Shown one piece after another: positions 39,525 to 48,667 of a DNA stretch of 64,000 nucleotides. The notes below the pieces were generated by a model, which was not told the origin of the DNA, did no database searches, and saw nothing but the letters and a program-made list of their open reading frames with translations. Positions within the stretch are counted from its first letter, which is position 1. Each line of letters begins with the position of its first letter. Source of the stretch: Candidatus Poribacteria bacterium (lineage in GTDB: Bacteria > Poribacteria > WGA-4E > WGA-3G); contig VXMD01000082.1 in NCBI GenBank assembly GCA_009841255.1, positions 1 through 64,000 of the forward strand, read 5' to 3'. The position numbers and the translations under genes were made by a program.

Positions 39525-41432
39525 TTAGTCATCACCTTCAGCAGTTACAGCCGCTTCAGCGATCGCTGCTTTCTCTTCCTTCTTCTTTTCACCCCACAAA
39601 CCGAGCCAGAAAATAAATCCGACGAGCGCGAAGAAAACCACCATGATGATTGCCACCATGTTCACCGCCTCGCTGAGAAGTGGCGTAAAGGCATCCGCAG
39701 ACGTATCCTGCATGACCCCGAAGATATGCCACGCCTCTCGAAGTCCGGAGCGTGCGTATCCCATCAATCCCATGAGGGATGTAAACGTAATGGCGACGAG
39801 AATTAACACGTATTGTGAGCGATCCGTCATCTCCCCCCATTTGATAGTGCCAGATGTTGTCGCCTTGCGGTACATGAAAATATCAACGATTGTGACGACT
39901 GCCATCACGGCAAGCGCAATGAGGACCTGATAAGGCGTAAGAATATTGACCCGTAAATCTGTCGGGACGCTAAATCCAACGATACCGATCACCACGATTG
40001 AGACGGTCGCGAGGAAGAAGACCGCAGAGATACCGATGTTGCCAATTTTTTTCCAACTTGCCGTCGGTATTTTGCCTGAACGCCGATAAAATAGGAAACT
40101 CAAGAAAGTCGTGAGAATAATGATGTTAACCGCTGTATTTTTAGCAGTCATCAAACCGAACAATCCGAGGTGTGGATGGTTTGCACCGCCCATCGCGCTC
40201 AGTTCACTGGCAGTTGAGATCTTAGAGAGTGTACGTGGCGTCATCCAAATTGCGACACAGATAATGATAACGGTGATCATGTACGGACGATAGCGCGCAT
40301 AGATTTCCGCCCCCTCAATCCGTCCCATGCCCGACCAAAGATAGTAGTTCGCGCCAATAAACAGGACACCAATCATCACCGCCTGAATGATAAATAGCCA
40401 CGAAAAGAGGCTACCCATCATATTAATGCCCATCGTGTTGTTGAACATGTAGATTTCTCTACCGAGCCAATAACCGAGGAAAGGCAGCGGTATCAGTCCG
40501 CAGAGTGCGATGAAGTTTCCGGTATAGCCCATCCAATCGTAGTGTGCTTTATCCTCTTTCGTCTTAGCGACGAGGAACCGGAACGCCGCATAAGCCGCGA
40601 CAATCGATCCGCCGAAGGCAATGTTACCGACGAGGCGATGGATATTAACCGGCATCCACGTAAAATTGTTGACGGCATCCCAAACGGTCCCCATGAACTC
40701 GCCTGTTGTCTCGTTGTGGAGCGGCACCATTGTATGGCTTGTGACACCCTCCATAGCGGTTTCAGGCGTGAGTGCTGGATCCGCCGCCAATTTCTCCTCA
40801 ATCCAAGACTTTCGTCTCCCTTCAGATAGCACGCCGTATTGGGTTGCCGGACTGGTTTGGTAACTCAACCATGCGTTAGAAACGAACATAATCGCAGTGC
40901 CGAACACATTCAAGAGGACGCCGAGGAAAAGATGCCACCCTTTGTGGCGTCCCTGCATCTTATCCCACCCGTAGGAGTAAAGGTAAAGCGTAAAAGTTTC
41001 GCCGAAGAAGAGGACGACGTAAAAAATCATCGTCGGTCCGAATATCCCGCTGAGTTTCGTCATGACTTTGGGATAGCACCAGATGAGGATGAAGACGAGA
41101 ACACCACCGAGTAAGGCTGTCGTCGAAAACGCACCCATACAGAGTTTAATAAACTCTTGCGCCATTCGGTCATATCGCATGTCCTTTGTCTTCCAGCCGA
41201 TAAATTCGATAATAACGGCGAACATCGGGACACCGAGAATAAAAGATCCAAATAACAGGTGGAGTTGCGCAGCGATCCATGCCGCGTTTCGGCTACCGAT
41301 CTTCGGAAAGGGGCGATACTCTGCCTCGGTCGCGTCCTGTGCGAACACCGGTGCAGCGAATATTAACACGGCATAAGCAAAGAGTACACAGCCAAGTATG
41401 AAATAGAGCTTCTTTTTAGATATTTTCATCAT
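39525..41432 (-). CDS. CydA-like membrane protein (cytochrome bd-type subunit I homologue)
   Basis: About 635 residues from the ATG pair at 41432/41429; the longer reading from 41471 runs into a repeat. N-terminal signal-like segment, then a helix with A-A-Q-L-H-L-L-F-G-S-F (position of the first heme-b His of CydA) and later V-N-I-H-R-L-V-G-N (second His region). Ten or more further helices. The Q-loop of true bd oxidases is not recognisable and no CydB gene is present. Similar CydA-like proteins without subunit II are known in Nitrospira-type respiratory clusters. It may be a quinol-oxidising or structural module of the neighbouring cytochrome complex. Confidence 0.8.
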   Translation of the reverse strand: MMKISKKKLYFILGCVLFAYAVLIFAAPVFAQDATEAEYRPFPKIGSRNAAWIAAQLHLLFGSFILGVPMFAVIIEFIGWKTKDMRYDRMAQEFIKLCMGAFSTTALLGGVLVFILIWCYPKVMTKLSGIFGPTMIFYVVLFFGETFTLYLYSYGWDKMQGRHKGWHLFLGVLLNVFGTAIMFVSNAWLSYQTSPATQYGVLSEGRRKSWIEEKLAADPALTPETAMEGVTSHTMVPLHNETTGEFMGTVWDAVNNFTWMPVNIHRLVGNIAFGGSIVAAYAAFRFLVAKTKEDKAHYDWMGYTGNFIALCGLIPLPFLGYWLGREIYMFNNTMGINMMGSLFSWLFIIQAVMIGVLFIGANYYLWSGMGRIEGAEIYARYRPYMITVIIICVAIWMTPRTLSKISTASELSAMGGANHPHLGLFGLMTAKNTAVNIIILTTFLSFLFYRRSGKIPTASWKKIGNIGISAVFFLATVSIVVIGIVGFSVPTDLRVNILTPYQVLIALAVMAVVTIVDIFMYRKATTSGTIKWGEMTDRSQYVLILVAITFTSLMGLMGYARSGLREAWHIFGVMQDTSADAFTPLLSEAVNMVAIIMVVFFALVGFIFWLGLWGEKKKEEKAAIAEAAVTAEGDD

Positions 41433-41442
41433 TTTTTTGCGA

Positions 41443-41472
41443 CGCAAGCCGCGTGTGGGCTTGCGGGACAAT
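41443..41472 (+). repeat. CGCAAGnCGCG repeat
   Basis: CGCAAGCCGCGTGTGGGCTT followed by GCGGGACAAT. It is a near copy of 10953-10981. A CAAGcC/GgCTTG inverted repeat is inside. It occupies the gap between the cupredoxin-like and CydA-like genes. Confidence 0.65.
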
Positions 41473-41474
41473 AT

Positions 41475-42224
41475 TTATTTCGCGCGTTTCTTAAAGTCAG
41501 CACTCGTGAAGTTTACAGAAATATCACCACTCGCTGGCACTTCAACGGTTTTGTTTGCTGAACCGAGTTCCTCATGCCATGCGACGACACGTGCTCTACC
41601 CGCTGGCACATCAGCGATTGAATAACCGCCCGTATCCGCAGATTTTTCATAGTCATCCGAACTCATCCATCCGCCATCAGCATTTTTGTAACCCGTAACC
41701 GTGAAAAAGTTGTTCGGGACAGCGACGATGTAACCCGTCATCCAGGCATGAATATCGCAGGTGAATTTAATTTCTTCAGCCTTGGCAACTTTGTGCGGGA
41801 TAACTTTGCCGGGTTGCGGAATCTGATAGTTTATCGCCTCGTTCTTTTTCGCATGAGAGTGGACGTTGTGGGCGACTGGATCACTGGAGGTAAGATCAAC
41901 AGTAGAACCAGCAACGACTGCGAGGACGTGCGGGTAGTAAGCGCATCCCTTCTGGTCCATCACCGGGTTCTTTTCCGGGACGGTCGGTTTCGCGCCACGG
42001 ATACGCGCATAAATAACGACGTTTTTAATACCTTTGCCCTTTGAAACAACGAGTGCCTCGGATTTTGTGCCTTTTACAGCGTCAACGCAATGCTGGTCCT
42101 TGGTAGCCGTTAAGGCAGGACGCGCAGGGGCGTCGCCTTCATAGGTTACGGTGCCGGTGATAGTGCCAGCAAAGGCAACACTCGCCAGCATTCCAAAGGC
42201 AAGCAAAGCAACTAAAACTTTCAT
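41475..42224 (-). CDS. Exported cupredoxin-like protein (paralogue 2)
   Basis: 249 residues with signal peptide (K-V-L-V-A-L-L-A-F-G-M-L-A-S-V-A-F-A). Same architecture as the protein at 34136-34918: I-T-G-T-V-T-Y-E-G-D-A-P, C-A-Y-Y-P-H-V-L, A-H-N-V-H, F-T-C-D-I-H-A-W-M (Cys-x2-His-x2-Met) and an end with Y-S-I-A-D-V-P-A-G. This one has a short insertion (G-W-M-S-S-D-D-Y) before the last sandwich. Predicted periplasmic copper electron carrier. Confidence 0.82.
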   Translation of the reverse strand: MKVLVALLAFGMLASVAFAGTITGTVTYEGDAPARPALTATKDQHCVDAVKGTKSEALVVSKGKGIKNVVIYARIRGAKPTVPEKNPVMDQKGCAYYPHVLAVVAGSTVDLTSSDPVAHNVHSHAKKNEAINYQIPQPGKVIPHKVAKAEEIKFTCDIHAWMTGYIVAVPNNFFTVTGYKNADGGWMSSDDYEKSADTGGYSIADVPAGRARVVAWHEELGSANKTVEVPASGDISVNFTSADFKKRAK

Positions 42225-42324
42225 GATTTGATTTCTCCTTTATACTTTAAATTTAGCCTGAAATATATTAACACCCCAAAGTTTTAGGATGCAAATAAAT
42301 AGACCTAATACTTTTAAAGATCTG

Positions 42325-42681
42325 TTACGGACGAAACATCTCCTTAATATAGGCGAGAATCTCCCGTTGCTCCTCATCGCTGAGGTAATAGTAGAACGCC
42401 GGCATATCGTCTTTTCCGGCATTGATGCTATGCAGCAATTGTTCGTCGTTATGTCTCTCCCAGAGCGTGCTGTCCGTCAAGTTTGCGGGATCCAATTTCT
42501 TGAAACGTCCGATACGTCCGTTGCCCTCTCCATTGTTCCCATGGCACCCTGCGCAGTACCGAGCGTACTTGTATTCAACCGCTGACTGATACTTCGTACT
42601 CGGATCGACCTGCTTCCCCAGCCAGATTAAGCCGTTGAGCCACACAATAATCATGACGATAATGATCGCAAGGTGTCTCAT
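42325..42681 (-). CDS. Small membrane-anchored cytochrome c
   Basis: 118 residues. One N-terminal helix (I-I-V-M-I-I-V-W-L-N-G-L-I-W-L) and a single c-type heme site C-A-G-C-H-G-N-N-G-E-G near residue 50. D-M-P-A-F-Y-Y-Y-L-S with the axial Met follows about 45 residues later. Classic class I monoheme cytochrome of about 100 residues. A good candidate for the mobile or tethered donor to oxidase subunit II. Confidence 0.88.
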   Translation of the reverse strand: MRHLAIIIVMIIVWLNGLIWLGKQVDPSTKYQSAVEYKYARYCAGCHGNNGEGNGRIGRFKKLDPANLTDSTLWERHNDEQLLHSINAGKDDMPAFYYYLSDEEQREILAYIKEMFRP

Positions 42682-42824
42682 ATTTTAGGAGTTAACAGTT
42701 TCCAGTTAACAGTTTCCAGTTAAGAAAGACGGTCTACTGTCCCGCTTGCGTAACTGGTGACTGGTCACTTCTTCACGGATAACCTCTTTACTGGCCACTG
42801 GTTACTGGCAACTTCTTAACTTCC
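42682..42824. repeat. GTTAACAGTTTCCAGTTAAC-type intergenic repeat
   Basis: Left half GTTAACAGTTTCCAG twice in tandem, right half ACTGGTGACTGGTCACT and ACTGGCCACTGGTTACTGG. The halves are partly complementary, so the gap can fold as a long imperfect hairpin. Confidence 0.7.
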
Positions 42825-45800
42825 TCACTGATTAATATTAATGAGGTAATCTCGGACGAGTCGAATCTGTTTCTCAGCGTCATTGCCCGCATATCCATCA
42901 AGTGGCATGTGTTGCCCACCAACAAGGGGCCACGCTTGCGGCATCGCTGTTCCAGGTTGGAACGACTGCGGATCCTTCATCCAATCGATAAGCCAATCCG
43001 CCTTGAGTCGCTCTTTCGCCAACGCAAGATCTGGCCGTCCAGCTTTATCACTTCCTTCAGGAATAATTTCGCCCTGCGAAGGGTGACAGGAGATACACTG
43101 CAGCGCGTCAAAAATCTGCTTACCGACCCGCAATTCAGCACGCGTCGGTGTTGGCGTTTCGAGCGTTTCATAGGGGAACGGTTCATCGTCAAGCGCGGAG
43201 AAGTATTTAACCAGCGTTGTCGCTTCGTCATCAGAGAGTCCGAAGGTCGGCATCCGTACCTTGAGCCCGTATCGGATGTCTGAAGGCTCTTTGAGGAATG
43301 TAAATAACCAATCAGGATAAACCCTCGCGCCTTCAGCTTTCAAGGGTGGTGGTGCAAGTTGCTTGGCAATCATCTCACTCAACCCTTCGTGTGCGATGAT
43401 AACATCCTGATAATCGCCACCCCCGCCTTCAATCTCGTGGCATCCGCTACAGTTATACCTCTTCACCAATCGCCTACCTGCATCAATATCGTTCAATTTC
43501 TCGGATCGGTTATGGATATAACCCAGTGGATACTTCTCGGGTTGGAAACTCTTCAACAGCACAGCGAGTGCTCTGGCATCTTCATCGTTGATTTGGAAAA
43601 CGGGCATCCGAGAAACGATACGACGGGTTTGATAACGTCGTGGGTCAGTAACCTTACCGACCGTCCACCCCGTCCAACTGTGTTCAACGTCCACTGTGTC
43701 ACCAAAGTCAAGTTCATCCGCTAATTTCGCGCCGAATTCGCCGAGATCCGCCCCGACCTTTGATTCATTTTCAAAACCGGGAATCTCGTGACAACCAAAG
43801 CATCCGTAAGTCCTGACGAGTGTCTCACCCTCTGCTACATCTATTTCGCCGATGGACTCGGTAACCGCGTTGGTCGTTGCTTGTTGCAAACTCATCAGAT
43901 AGGCGACGACGTTGTCAACTTCCCTGGTACTCAACCGCAAACTCGGCATACTCGTATCCGGATCGTACGCTTTTGGATCACGAATCCACTGGCGCAGATA
44001 CGTCGCTGTAACCTTTGTGCCGACACTGTCAAGTGCCGGGGCAAAATCACTTCCTAAGCCGTCGACAGCATGACACGTGAGGCAGCCAACCGTTTTGACC
44101 GTCTCCTCACCCGCTTTAATAGCACGTTCGGATGTGGAATAATTGGAATTGGAGGCATCCAAGTCGGCATCGTTCATCCCAGCAAGGTACGCTGAGATAG
44201 ATTTCACTTCATCAACGATACGGAGGACATAACTGTCGGGATAGGGATATTCTGTGCCATCGTCCGTCTTAATGACAATGCCACTCTCTGTTTTCGTAAC
44301 AACGCCGGTGCGCTTCCCACCGTTTTTAAGATAGACAATCTGCGTCATGCCATCAGCTGGGAAGAAATCCGGCATTGTCGTATTCGACAGATAGGCTTCG
44401 GGCTTCTTAATCCAACTTTCAAGCCACGCTGTATCTTTCACCTTACTACCGACTTTCGCAAGCGATGGACCGACTTTGTGAATATCCTCGATCGCACTAT
44501 ACCCTTCAACAGCATGACATCCGTGGCATCCGAGGTCTTCAAAGAGTGCCAATCCTTTGGTCAAATTGGGAGCGTAGTCCTGCGGTTCATCTGTTTCCGG
44601 ATTCACGCCGTAATCCAACATCATCACGCCATCGTGGCAACGGCGGCAGTTGGATTCCATATAGCCCTTCGTCTCTTCGGACGTTCTACCGGTATGTTCA
44701 TCTAATCCGAGGACAGGCGTGAGCCAGTATTCAGCGTGCGTTAAGGCATGGGCGGATTTCGCTGTGAGTGCTTGTCCCTGCCCACCGTGGCACAGCATAC
44801 ACCCGAATCTATCAACCGGGTGTTTCTCGAGAAGGACATCGCGGTGGGGATGCGTCTGAAGAACGGAACGGTAGCCGGTCTCATAAGAGACTTCAACTTC
44901 ACCGAAGACATCCACGTCGCTGAAGGTAAGCGTACCGTTTTCTTCTAAGGTATATTCATCCGCTTCTGCTTCAAAGCCATCAATGATAACATTCTCACTA
45001 CCGACTTTGACGCTTGCATGCTTGAGACGATGTACAACAGGATTTTCGCCATCACCCTCCACCTCAAACACCTCTTGCGCGGATTGCTCGTAACCCGCCG
45101 TGTCTGCCGAGAAATGACACGTAGCACACCTGTCTGCGGTGTGACTGAAGTCTTCAAGATAGTATTGAACAATAGTTCGGGTTTCACGGAAAGGATTTTC
45201 TAAGAGACTCCCCAAAAAGGTTCGTTTGATACCGCCCACCGAATGCAGTTTTTCTTCAAGGCGCGCAACTTCGTCGTGTTTTGCTTTATCTGCTTGCAGT
45301 GATTGTAGGGAGGCTTGTGCGGCGGTGACACCTGCAGTAATTTCGGTATCCGTAGGACTATATTTCTGGGCGGTGAGGTAAGTGCTAAGGGCACCTTGTA
45401 CGTCTCCACTCACTTGATAAAACTGCGCTAAAGCCTTATTGGCGTTTGCAAAAGTAGCCTCCGCTCCCAAAACGGCTTCGGTGAGTTCGCCCTCAATTTG
45501 GGACTCAAATTCCGCTAACTTCTTCTGCCACTTGTCAACAGTCTCATTGTGTTTACCCTTCGCTTCGTGGAGGCTGTGCTGATACTTGTAGTTAATGGCA
45601 TCGGATTCGCTCTGTCGGAATTTGCGTTCCTGCAGCGCTTCCTCTAAGGCGACCTGAGCGTTCCTGACCTCCTTCGTTAACCGTGCGAGCTCCTTGGCAT
45701 CGGGTTCTTGAGGTGTAGGGAGTTCAGTCAAAGCCAATTTTGCGTTATCTAATTCCGCGCGTGTCTTTTCATACTCATATTGATAAAATTGCTGCTGGAT

Positions 45801-45935
45801 CTGCTTCCAAGGACGCCGGGTAATCATCTCATCCCAGAACCCCCATATTGTCACCAGTCCTAATAATCCGGATAGAATAAAGAACAAAGCAGAATACGAC
45901 TTACTCTCAGCAGGAATTTCCTTTTTGCTCCTCAC
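42825..45935 (-). CDS. Octaheme membrane-anchored cytochrome c of the Rieske/cytochrome b complex
   Basis: 1036 residues. One N-terminal helix (~18-38), a coiled-coil-rich stretch (~50-235; R-A-E-L-D-N-A-K-L-A-L, L-A-R-L-T-K-E-V-R-N-A), then eight CxxCH heme sites: CATCH (~269), CMLCH (~377), CRRCH (~429), CHGCH (~468), CLTCH (~616), CFGCH (~710), CSGCH (~826) and CISCH (~945). The last five domains each look like a monoheme class I cytochrome with a Met-Pro loop. It follows Rieske, cytochrome b and subunit IV genes at the place where cytochrome c1 or f would be, so it may replace that subunit and act as a multiheme wire. Confidence 0.9.
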   Translation of the reverse strand: MRSKKEIPAESKSYSALFFILSGLLGLVTIWGFWDEMITRRPWKQIQQQFYQYEYEKTRAELDNAKLALTELPTPQEPDAKELARLTKEVRNAQVALEEALQERKFRQSESDAINYKYQHSLHEAKGKHNETVDKWQKKLAEFESQIEGELTEAVLGAEATFANANKALAQFYQVSGDVQGALSTYLTAQKYSPTDTEITAGVTAAQASLQSLQADKAKHDEVARLEEKLHSVGGIKRTFLGSLLENPFRETRTIVQYYLEDFSHTADRCATCHFSADTAGYEQSAQEVFEVEGDGENPVVHRLKHASVKVGSENVIIDGFEAEADEYTLEENGTLTFSDVDVFGEVEVSYETGYRSVLQTHPHRDVLLEKHPVDRFGCMLCHGGQGQALTAKSAHALTHAEYWLTPVLGLDEHTGRTSEETKGYMESNCRRCHDGVMMLDYGVNPETDEPQDYAPNLTKGLALFEDLGCHGCHAVEGYSAIEDIHKVGPSLAKVGSKVKDTAWLESWIKKPEAYLSNTTMPDFFPADGMTQIVYLKNGGKRTGVVTKTESGIVIKTDDGTEYPYPDSYVLRIVDEVKSISAYLAGMNDADLDASNSNYSTSERAIKAGEETVKTVGCLTCHAVDGLGSDFAPALDSVGTKVTATYLRQWIRDPKAYDPDTSMPSLRLSTREVDNVVAYLMSLQQATTNAVTESIGEIDVAEGETLVRTYGCFGCHEIPGFENESKVGADLGEFGAKLADELDFGDTVDVEHSWTGWTVGKVTDPRRYQTRRIVSRMPVFQINDEDARALAVLLKSFQPEKYPLGYIHNRSEKLNDIDAGRRLVKRYNCSGCHEIEGGGGDYQDVIIAHEGLSEMIAKQLAPPPLKAEGARVYPDWLFTFLKEPSDIRYGLKVRMPTFGLSDDEATTLVKYFSALDDEPFPYETLETPTPTRAELRVGKQIFDALQCISCHPSQGEIIPEGSDKAGRPDLALAKERLKADWLIDWMKDPQSFQPGTAMPQAWPLVGGQHMPLDGYAGNDAEKQIRLVRDYLININQ

Positions 45936-45966
45936 GAAATTTTCTCCCTTTTTCTAATTTTCCTTC

Positions 45967-46833
45967 TTAGATGTTGAACCACGGGGACACCCAGATGTAT
46001 TTTACATTTAAAGCGACGCGCAGTATCATTTTTATTGGCAGGGCAAGCATGGTTAAAAATAAAAATGAAACGACAATATATCGGACAAGACCGAGTTCCT
46101 GCAAGAAATGGCTACTGTTACGCTTCCATAAGTAGAAAATAGGACCGATCCCGAAATAGCCAGCAACCACCACGAACCCAAAAAAGTTCGCAGTATCCGC
46201 ATCGCGGATGCCGAAAAGATACGATAAATTCACGTTTGTTAGTGGAACGACAAGATGTGGATCCCACGCCTCCCAAGGCGCGAAGAAGTTCCATCCCGGA
46301 CCTCTCAGGAATGTCCCGACGACCATCAAAACAATCCATAAAATGATAAATCCGAAGGAGAATACCGCGAGCGCGAAGGGACGTTCTTTGATTGTGTAAT
46401 ACCCCTTACCCTTGGGATTAATGTCGATATATGGAATAGCAATCAAGCCTGCGATAATCAGTCCTGGGAGCACCACGCCCGCAATCCATGGATCGAAATA
46501 AACGAGCATCTCTTGCAGCGCAAGGAAATACCACGGGGCTTTAGAAGGGTTCGGTGTCTTCGTTGGATCGCTCGGCTCTTCAAGCGGCGCATCAATCATA
46601 ATCGACCATACACCGAGCACGAGCATCACAATAATTGCACAGATAAACTCATTCCGGCACAGATAGGGCCACACGTAAACCTTATCGTTAAGAGCGGCAT
46701 CCGAGGGGACACCTGTTTTATCTGTCTGGCGTGCCTGCCGGTATGAAAGCCAGATGAAATAAGGTATTAAAAAAAGAATAGCAACAATGGGAACATTATC
46801 CGGCTTCGTCACCAGTGCTATAAAATGCTCCAT
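45967..46833 (-). CDS. Cytochrome b C-terminal part (subunit IV-like)
   Basis: 288 residues, about six helices. K-A-P-W-Y-F-L-A-L-Q-E-M-L holds the P-W-Y variant of the quinol-site PEWY motif. P-Y-I-D-I-N-P-K-G-K-G-Y and a C-terminal helical tail follow. It is longer than chloroplast subunit IV (~160) because of extra C-terminal helices. With the b6-like protein upstream it makes a split cytochrome b, as in b6f-type and several Gram-positive complexes. Confidence 0.92.
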   Translation of the reverse strand: MEHFIALVTKPDNVPIVAILFLIPYFIWLSYRQARQTDKTGVPSDAALNDKVYVWPYLCRNEFICAIIVMLVLGVWSIMIDAPLEEPSDPTKTPNPSKAPWYFLALQEMLVYFDPWIAGVVLPGLIIAGLIAIPYIDINPKGKGYYTIKERPFALAVFSFGFIILWIVLMVVGTFLRGPGWNFFAPWEAWDPHLVVPLTNVNLSYLFGIRDADTANFFGFVVVAGYFGIGPIFYLWKRNSSHFLQELGLVRYIVVSFLFLTMLALPIKMILRVALNVKYIWVSPWFNI

Positions 46834-46976
46834 ATTTTTCTGCTCCTTTTTATAGCCACCAGTACGGATTTTCTCAAAAAATCCTTTCAGTTATCAGCAA
46901 TCCGTCCTAAGAGATGTAGGTGTACCCTAATTCTCTTATCTTAACTGACGGCTGACGACTGACGGCTGATAGCCAT
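46834..46976. repeat. CAGTTATCAGCAATCCG-type intergenic repeat
   Basis: CAGTTATCAG on the left, then CTGACGGCTGACGACTGACG and GCTGATAGCC on the right. Same dispersed family; lies between the two cytochrome b genes. Confidence 0.6.
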
Positions 46977-47747
46977 TTATAGAGGTCCAGAGATACCACC
47001 GTCTTTACGGACCCGCCAGAAATGTAAAGCCATTAGGACGCTTGCCAACAGCGGCACCGCAACGCAGTGTAAAATATAGAACCTCAACAACGTGGAGGGA
47101 CCTACGATTGTCCCCGCCAGTAGCGCGAATCGGACGTCATTTGATTGCGTGATGTCTTGCGGAGCGAATGGACCTTCATGCCCTAAAACGGGTGTCGCAC
47201 GTGCCATGTTCGTCCCGACAGTCACAGCCCAAAACGCCAACTGATCCCACGGCAACAGATAGCCCGTGAAACTCAAGAAGAACGTCACGAGCAACAAAAT
47301 GACCCCGACTGCCCAGTTGAATTCTCGAGGCTTCTTATAGGAACCCGTCAAGAAAACCCTGAACATGTGAAGCATCACCGAGATAACCATTCCGTGTGCC
47401 GCCCAGCGGTGCATGTTCCGCAGCAGCATCCCGAACGGAATGTCAAATTCGAGGTATTGGACATCGTGGAACGCGTATTCAGCTGTTGGACGGTAATAGA
47501 ACATGAGGAGTACGCCGGTGACGGCTGTCACGAGGAACATCAAGAAAGTGATGCCGCCCATGCACCATGTGAATCGGAAGTTCAGCGCATGCCGAGAAAT
47601 CCGAGGAGGATGGAGATGCAACCAGACGTTTTGGAGGACCTGTAAGGTATAACGGCGCCCGGTGTTTTCATATCCGTGGCGGAATATAGAGCGCCAAATG
47701 TCGGAATTCGTAATCTTTTCTTTGAGCCCTTTACGTTCTTCGTTCAT
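46977..47747 (-). CDS. Cytochrome b6-like protein (N-terminal cytochrome b)
   Basis: 256 residues, four helices. Heme ligands: N-M-H-R-W-A-A-H-G-M-V-I-S-V-M-L-H gives the helix B pair 14 positions apart. I-L-H-C-V-A-V-P-L-L-A-S-V-L-M-A-L-H gives the helix D pair with 14 residues between, the b6-type spacing (mitochondrial cytochrome b has 13). G-Y-L-L-P-W-D-Q-L-A-F-W-A is the quinone-site loop. Forms the quinol:cytochrome c oxidoreductase with the neighbouring Rieske, subunit IV-like and octaheme proteins. Confidence 0.95.
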   Translation of the reverse strand: MNEERKGLKEKITNSDIWRSIFRHGYENTGRRYTLQVLQNVWLHLHPPRISRHALNFRFTWCMGGITFLMFLVTAVTGVLLMFYYRPTAEYAFHDVQYLEFDIPFGMLLRNMHRWAAHGMVISVMLHMFRVFLTGSYKKPREFNWAVGVILLLVTFFLSFTGYLLPWDQLAFWAVTVGTNMARATPVLGHEGPFAPQDITQSNDVRFALLAGTIVGPSTLLRFYILHCVAVPLLASVLMALHFWRVRKDGGISGPL

Positions 47748-47861
47748 ACGTTTTTAGCAAGTTTCGACGTGGACGTTGGGAGACGGGCTTTGGAACTGCG
47801 CCCTACAACGCCGAAACGCCTTATCTACCTGACTGGAGCCAGGCAAAATGCTCTCCTTTCT

Positions 47862-48350
47862 TCAAACTTTCAAAAAGGAGCCTGGGTCCGTCCACTGCCC
47901 CTTCTCACCTAAAAACTTCACAGCCTTGTCGATTTCGATCTGACCGTCTTCTGCCAAGGTAATTTTAACGCGTTCAAGGGGTCGGGGTGCAGGACCTTCG
48001 TAGTTAATGCCCTCCCGGTCAAAACCGCTACCGTGACACGGACATTTGAATTTGTTTTCAGAACCGAGCCAGCGCGGCGTGCACCCGAGGTGTGTGCAAA
48101 TCGTTAAGAGCGCGTAGAATTCACCGTCTTGCTTCCGGACAATCCAAACACCAAACGGCTCTTTTTTGAACTTTTCACTAACGCTACCCGGTGGATATTC
48201 CGCTGGAAATCCTGCTTTAAAAACAGAGGAGGGTTCAAACAGCACGCGTGGATATAAATACCGAACCAATCCCGGTCCGAAGGTCAAGCCTAATGCCGCA
48301 ACAAAATTCCCCCAGCCGAGAAATTTAAAAAATTTACGTCGAGATACCAC
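47862..48350 (-). CDS. Rieske [2Fe-2S] protein of the cytochrome b complex
   Basis: 162 residues. N-terminal twin basic pair S-R-R-K-F-F-K-F-L-G and a hydrophobic anchor suggest Tat export. Cluster motifs C-T-H-L-G-C and C-P-C-H-G-S-G-F supply two Cys and two His ligands. The start is GTG at 48348-48350, with GGGGGT seven bases before it. It is the first gene of the respiratory cluster. The group II intron insertion lies about 210 bases upstream, so promoter elements may have been separated from the operon. Confidence 0.95.
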   Translation of the reverse strand: MVSRRKFFKFLGWGNFVAALGLTFGPGLVRYLYPRVLFEPSSVFKAGFPAEYPPGSVSEKFKKEPFGVWIVRKQDGEFYALLTICTHLGCTPRWLGSENKFKCPCHGSGFDREGINYEGPAPRPLERVKITLAEDGQIEIDKAVKFLGEKGQWTDPGSFLKV

Positions 48351-48564
48351 TTATACCCCCGATCTTATGCGGTAACGCTTACGCGCCACACACACGAATT
48401 AAAGGTAAACCCCAAACATTATAACCTAATTTAAAATAAATGTCACCAAAATCTTTCTGCATTCGAAAATCTGTCTTACATAAACAAGACAGGCGCGTCA
48501 ATTCCAGATGGGTTCGATTGAAATCGTGCAAAGTTCATCGGAAACAATTTTGCGCAATGAGTGT

Positions 48565-48599
48565 GAGTAGGGATAAGGGATCGCTCCCTTATCCCTCTC
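48565..48599 (-). ncRNA. Group II intron domain VI with branch-point adenosine
   Basis: AGGGATAAGGGA (48569-48580) and TCCCTTATCCCT (48585-48596) form a perfect 12-bp stem with a four-base loop. Outer GAG/CTC pairs enclose a single unpaired A (minus strand, position 48568), the expected lariat branch point. Confidence 0.85.
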
Positions 48600-48602
48600 C
48601 CC

Positions 48603-48637
48603 AAACCGTGCTTGCTACTTTCGCAGACACACGGCTT
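48603..48637 (-). ncRNA. Group II intron domain V
   Basis: Minus strand: AAGCCGTGTG at the 5' side with the catalytic AGC, a GAAA tetraloop, and GCACGGTTT closing the stem. About 35 nt, against the usual 34. This is the active-site hairpin of group II ribozymes. Confidence 0.85.
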
Positions 48638-48667
48638 TCCATGTCAACAATAACGATAATTTTACTG

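Noticed and set aside
34136-42224. Methanol/methylamine utilisation function for the cupredoxin-like proteins
   Set aside because: Such names are sometimes given to this fold, but no methylamine or methanol dehydrogenase genes are in the window.
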